A stretch of DNA of 64,000 nucleotides from Halichondria panicea (lineage: Eukaryota; Porifera; Demospongiae; Suberitida; Halichondriidae): contig NC_087378.1 in NCBI RefSeq assembly GCF_963675165.1, positions 1,299,001 to 1,363,000 on the forward strand, written 5' to 3'. Made by a program: the position numbers and the translations under genes. Shown piece by piece: positions 55,107 through 64,000 of this stretch. Within the stretch, counting starts at the first letter, position 1; each line of letters starts with the position of its first letter. The notes beneath the pieces are model-generated. The model was not told the origin of the DNA. It did not search any database and saw only the letters and a list, made by a program, of their open reading frames with translations.

Positions 55107-56995
55107 ATGAGTGTATATTCAGCATTCTGCTTGTTACTGTGCCTCCTGTTGGTAATTGGTGAATCTTCATTGGAGAAAGATGGAGCACCTTGGAAGAGAA
55201 GCTCAAATGCAAACATCGCCCCACTCTCAGATGACATAGATGATAACTTCCAGTCAAATTTCAGACAAAGCCTGAGTGAAGTGGACACTCTACTGAGACC
55301 ATTTTTGATACACACACAAGTAAGCTAAAGCAAGCAAAATCTGCTTACCATATCTGTGTACATGTACATGTATATGCAAAGTTTGTGGGAGGGGCTGGCA
55401 CTTAAAGAAACTTTATCTCTGCAGGATGGCTTCCTTGTGCTAGTAAATGGAAGTCAAACAAGAAATTTGACCATTTCCACTACTGTCTATCAACATTTGA
55501 AGGTATAAGCTGGGTTTTTTGTAACTTGTAACCCCATGATAGTACTTGTCGTACTAACAGCTTCTCCTTTCCCGATCCCCCCACTAGGTGGTAAGTCATC
55601 TTCCAGTTAGTGCTGTATCCTTACTCCTACCAGAGCTCCTTGATGCCAGACGGGTGCTAACAAATTCAAGTGAAACACGACAGAGTCTTGTGGACCTTCG
55701 AGAATATGCTGAAAATCTGTACTCATTGATTAACTCAACATTGACAACATTTTTCACAAATCAGCAAGTAAGTACACACATCATTTATCTTGGACTATCT
55801 TACATTTTTCCTCAGTCCAATAGGCAGCAAGAGATCATTCAGATTGTCCTGGATTTCCTAACAAGGGTACTGGATGGATCCATCGACATCACTATGAAGA
55901 ACTTGATGTTTCTCATGGAGTCTTTGTCCGATCACCTTGCGGCCAACTCTCAAGACGCTGTGTTGGACTATCTTATATGGTAAACGATTTAGTAAAAGTG
56001 GTAAGCAAGTTACTACAACATGCACATCCGTTAATACACACACACACGCTACACTGCCTTTACTACATTATGTTTGTGTCCAACAGTTTGAACAGGACTA
56101 TATCAAGTCTGGGAGTGCCACAGAAGGTATTAACTGAGGAATTGGTTGTAATTCTGTCAGCTGATCCATTCTCTATCACTGGAAGTTTCGTACATCAGGT
56201 ATACATAAATTACCACACTGTATACACTTGATACAAAACACATTCGACCACAAATCATCATTTTAATCTCTATTGTTATGTTTCACCCTTATTTTACTAC
56301 ATGCAGACATAATTATTATAAGTATGACTACAAATCATCATCTTTAAAAAGTAACTCTCTATTGTTTATGTTTCGCCCTTATTTGCAGTACTACGTGCAG
56401 CTGCTGAATATCAACCCAGATTCACAAAGGTCAGCTCGATCTGTACACATTGTTGTGAAGAAACCCCATAATTATGATTCCCTTCTCTCTCTCTGTCTAC
56501 AGAATAATTTTGAGACCCCGTACTACCTCAACAAATTGCAGTGCTTCTCCTACTGACTCCTATCAGCCACAGCTGTTTGATACCACCCTGTTTCAATCCA
56601 TCAGCAATATCTTTTACAATGACAGTTTTACCTCTCTACATAGCGAACTATCTCAAGCAGCAGCTGGAATTATATGCTCAGACAATCTAACGTTATCATC
56701 ATGTACGACTGAGTCTGCAGTTAAAGGATTCTATACTCGACTGGAAAAAGGCTACATTGTGTTGATGATGATTTTTGGTGGTTTTGCAGTGTTCTTTGGA
56801 GTCATCGTGGGCTGTATTACATATGAAGACCGTGTAATGGCCTCTGAAAGGAAGACACAAGAAAAACAAACAAATTTCAAGTTGGAAGGGCCGAATGTGT
56901 TCACACCAGTCAGTTCCCTACGAGAAGATCAGGACTCAGTAGCATATCAACATTCTACAGAAACTATGAGCCCTTTATTAAGTATGAGTACGTAA
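55107..56995 (+). CDS. Type I membrane protein with N-glycosylated ectodomain, unrecognised
   Basis: Seven exons (55107-55319, 55425-55502, 55588-55767, 55816-55979, 56087-56198, 56389-56429, 56503-56995) total 1281 nt in frame, 426 aa. Signal peptide MSVYSAFCLLLCLLLVIG; ectodomain ~330 residues, mostly helical in appearance (SVSNFRQSLSEVDTLL-like and DLREYAENLYSLINSTL segments), with N-glycosylation sites NGS, NLT, NSS, NST, NRT, NDS; few Cys until CSDNLTLSSC near the membrane. One membrane helix (VLMMIFGGFAVFFGVIVGCI) and a ~65-residue tail ending PLLSMST, which includes YQHSTETMSPLL, a possible sorting signal. I recognise no family. The regular leucine-rich helices could be a stalk or coiled region. 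It follows ANGEL by 238 bp on the same strand. Confidence 0.75.
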
Positions 56996-57496
56996 CTCAA
57001 CCTTATAGCAATGTTTGTATAAACTTATGCGTATAATAATTATATACATACATGTAGCTACATCAATTGAGTGCTTAGTGTTGTAAAACTTGCATGTTTA
57101 CTTTGTGATTTTGTTTTATCGTTTGTTGACTCACATTAGATGCATGACATACTTGGTGTACAAAGTAATGTATACTGATCTACACGCATGACAGTACTAG
57201 TTTCGCTTATAGCACTTCCAAATGTGGGACACTGTACGTAACACACATTGTGAGAATGGTGAGGGCATGCATTTATCAAGACGGTCCATTTATATATGTA
57301 TGACGAAGGCCATTGATCAAGGCATTATTATATCTAGCAAGTTCACAATAATGACACTAGCTATGGATGTTCTCCCCGAGTTACCTGGCCATGGTATAAG
57401 CTCACTGTGCAGTGCAATTGTTTTTTTATCCTCTAATAATTGTTCATTAATTTGTACTGTGTATAAACAGGTTATTAAATAACACAAATCACAAAC
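56996..57496. other. Spacer between convergent genes
   Basis: About 500 bp, AT-rich, holding the 3' UTRs of the membrane-protein gene (+) and the SPAG7-like gene (-). No supported coding sequence; an 86-codon ORF here lacks any domain-like features. Confidence 0.5.
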
Positions 57497-59278
57497 TCAT
57501 AACTCTTCACTAGAATCTTTAGTTCTTTTAGTACTAGTGTGTTCTAAAGCATCATCAGTTTCTATTGTGTCCATTTTCGGTCTCTTTCTGGATTTCATAT
57601 CATTCAGAGTCTGTTCAATCGACCTCAAGTCTTTCTTATTGGAGCTAGGCACTGCATGAAAAGAAGGAACACTCTTAAAGTCACGGTGGGGCAAATGCTC
57701 ACAACACAACTATGACTGAATCAGATTCATCATATTCAAATCTGAGCAAGGCCACCCCACACCATAATTATTATTGTGAATCACATAACCATGGATTTAA
57801 CAAAAAGAGCTGTATTAGTTGCATAATCCAAAAAACAAATTCAGACACAGAGAGAAAAACTGACTAACCGTATCCAAAGGCTTTGTTGGGCTCCATTTTG
57901 ACTGCAGTTTTTTCAGTACAGTCTAGTCCACCGAGAAGATGCTTGTACTTCTCCTGATAATGAGGGGTTTCCCCGTAGCTAGGGGTGGAGGCGTGTCGAT
58001 CCTTTGCCTTGCTGCTGGGTTCAATGCTCACAGTAGCAGATGAGGAGGATGAGGCCATCTTCTCCTTTGAAGGATCATACTCCTGTAGCACGAAAAAGCA
58101 GGTAATAACTTCACTAAAAAGCAATCAATCAAAACTAAGAGATGCAATATGTAGCTCTTAGATCCCACTTGAGTGTGTCAAAACTGAAAATCATATGAAA
58201 GGGGGGGGGGGAGTGTAACGATTCTCAAGATTTAAACAGTGAACTGTTTCCTATTATACTTACCTCACCATTACGTAGTGCTCGGAACTCCTCCTCAGAA
58301 GGTGGGTTCTCCTGAACAACAACAGTCACTTAGTTACAACCAGGCACATGACTAACATTTAATGGGGGCACTTCTTACCTTCTTGAAAAACATTAAATAC
58401 CTATCAATTTCTTCTGTACCAAATGAATGTGCGATCAAGCCACCTGCTTCTGCGATCTCATGTCTGTATACATGTACAGTATATACATTACTATAATACT
58501 ATACAGTGGCTGAAGTAACTGATACATAATTTTATACTTACGCTAGAGATCTGTTATTTTTGCTAGCTGGAGGCAGCTTTAGACGAGTTGCTTTTTGATC
58601 GGCCATGAATTTCTCAACTTTAGAAGTCACCTAAAATATAGACAGTGACATGGTAATTCATTGTGCCATAAACATATATAAGTAGTGCTATAGCCTATTT
58701 ATAGTATACCGTAAGACCTCTAGTTAAATTAAGGCGACACTTTTTAATAATTACGAAGCCAGAAGTTGCTTCTTTTGGAGGTTGAAAAATTATGTTGAAG
58801 ATTGAAGACCTGGTGTCGCTTATTTAGAGGGTCGCATCTCAGTCTACTTGCCTCGATTTCTAGCCGCTTAAAAGCGTGTATTTTCCAGTGGGCTAGAATC
58901 AAGGCTAGGGTGTGGCTACATTTACCTCCATTTAGGGCGCGACATTAAAAAATAATTGTCAACATAGCTGTCGCTACTTTTAGAGGTCAGAAAATAGCCT
59001 GAGCTCGAGGGTGTCGCATATTTGGAGGGTCGCCTTAATTAGAGGTATTACGGTAGCGACAAACTTACTTCTAGTTTATACTTCTCTCTTTCCTTGTGTG
59101 ATTTCCTTTCAGCCATCTCTTTCTTTTCCTTAAATGCTGAGAAAATAGAAAATAGTTAATATTATATGAGATGGCGATGGTCTTTTTCGATAGATCTACC
59201 TTTCGCTATCTTCCGCTCCTTCTCACTAGCAGAGGGAGGCTTCTCCATTGAGCCCAGTATCGATCCCAGCAAATCCAT
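57497..59278 (-). CDS. SPAG7: SPAG7-like R3H-domain nuclear protein
   Basis: Seven exons on the minus strand: 59200-59278, 59069-59136, 58542-58630, 58379-58463, ~58272-58312, ~57870-58082 and 57497-57651. The N-terminus MDLLGSILGSMEKPPSASE is nearly the vertebrate SPAG7 start. Then come a Lys/Glu-rich helix (AFKEKKEMAERKSHKERE), an R3H single-stranded nucleic-acid-binding domain (HEIAEAGGLIAHSFGTEEID then RYLMFFKK), the PSEEEFRALRNGEEYDPSK block, HYQEKYKHLLGG, and DLRSIEQTLNDMKSRKRP near a Lys/Arg-rich end; all follow the family order. SPAG7 is a poorly understood nuclear protein tied to RNA or DNA binding. A Ser-rich run (MASSSSSATVS) is expanded here. Shares a short upstream region with RGS22. 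Confidence 0.92.
58707..59055. mobile_element. MITE with TACCGTAAGACCTCTA ends, in a SPAG7-like intron
   Basis: 349 bp from TACCGTAAGACCTCTAGTTA then AATTAAGGCGACAC to GGGTCGCCTTAATTAGAGGT then ATTACGGTA. Inverted ends ~30 bp. Inner AGGTGTCGC-type repeats. No ORF. Outer TACCGTA resembles families B and C. Confidence 0.9.
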
Positions 59279-59593
59279 GACACCTAAGATACTGACTGGT
59301 GTCCTCCCTGATTAAGGTTATAGAGAGCTGCTACAGCTAGTACAGCGCTAGCGCTAGGGAGCCTCTATAAATATACAGTAACCTGCAGCTAAATCACTAG
59401 AGTACAAGCATGTGGGGTTGGTTAGGTTGTTTATTTGTGTACTCCCCCTTTGATCACTAAGCCGGATACAGTAATCGCTTAGCAACGACAGCTAATACAC
59501 CCACACAACTTCTCACAGAACTTTGATGTGCTGTCATAAAATACATTGAAGTGTAGCTATGCGATTGGACTTTCCTAGAAAGCTTTGCTGAGA
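59279..59593. promoter_or_regulatory. Shared upstream region of SPAG7-like (-) and RGS22 (+)
   Basis: About 315 bp between the two start codons of divergent genes; a probable bidirectional promoter. No distinct motif recognised beyond a GCTAGCGCTAGG palindrome near 59346. Confidence 0.5.

Positions 59594-64000
<4,407 letters not shown>

Overview
This is eukaryotic nuclear DNA from an animal. Genes are split by many short GT-AG introns, and microsatellites and small inverted-repeat elements are abundant. It carries animal-specific families: two NK-class homeobox genes, a mucin-type O-GalNAc transferase, VPS8, RGS22, ANGEL, SPAG7 and CLP1. The compact introns (often 50-300 bp), the NK2/3/4-type homeobox gene next to a BarH/Bsh-type homeobox gene, and genes without close bilaterian look suggest a demosponge, possibly Amphimedon. 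That species call is inference; no search could be run.

Layout: 652-1540 (+) 3' end of a GPAT3/4-like acyltransferase. 1831-2830 (+) NK2/3/4-like homeobox gene. 7114-8251 (-) BarH/Bsh-like homeobox gene, convergent with the first. 10320-25727 (-) VPS8, which I rebuilt as 46 exons (1380 codons plus stop, in frame throughout). Its intron at 17970-19975 holds a complete gene on the opposite strand (18282-19684): a small mucin-like membrane protein whose tail has an NPTY motif and eight YxxPhi motifs. 26033-32645 (-) a polypeptide GalNAc-transferase in 9 exons (565 aa). Its intron 2 contains a ~530-bp pure AC tract.

32.7-44.0 kb is repeat-rich. It has two adjacent large inverted repeats, a possible secreted-protein fragment, two 5'-truncated non-LTR retrotransposons, an intronless type II membrane glycosyltransferase-like gene (37497-38588, -), a degenerate ~80-bp tandem repeat, and a broken partial copy of CLP1.

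44008-49005 (-) CLP1 RNA kinase. 49615-54868 (+) ANGEL-type exonuclease/phosphatase; its last intron hosts a methyltransferase gene on the opposite strand (52269-53108). 55107-56995 (+) an unrecognised type I membrane protein. 57497-59278 (-) SPAG7-like R3H protein. 59594-64000 (+) the 5' part of RGS22, running off the window. CLP1/ANGEL and SPAG7/RGS22 are divergent pairs with 0.3-0.6 kb between them, so each pair probably shares a promoter region. VPS8 lies only ~305 bp downstream of the GalNAc-transferase on the same strand.

Functionally this is mostly housekeeping: lipid synthesis, endosomal tethering, Golgi O-glycosylation, RNA 3'/5'-end repair (CLP1 and ANGEL, adjacent) and G-protein signalling, plus a pair of developmental transcription factors. 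The most novel items are the nested YxxPhi receptor-like gene, tandem duplications that copy splice sites (a donor in VPS8, an acceptor in ANGEL), and a family of foldback elements with CAGAGGAGG termini.
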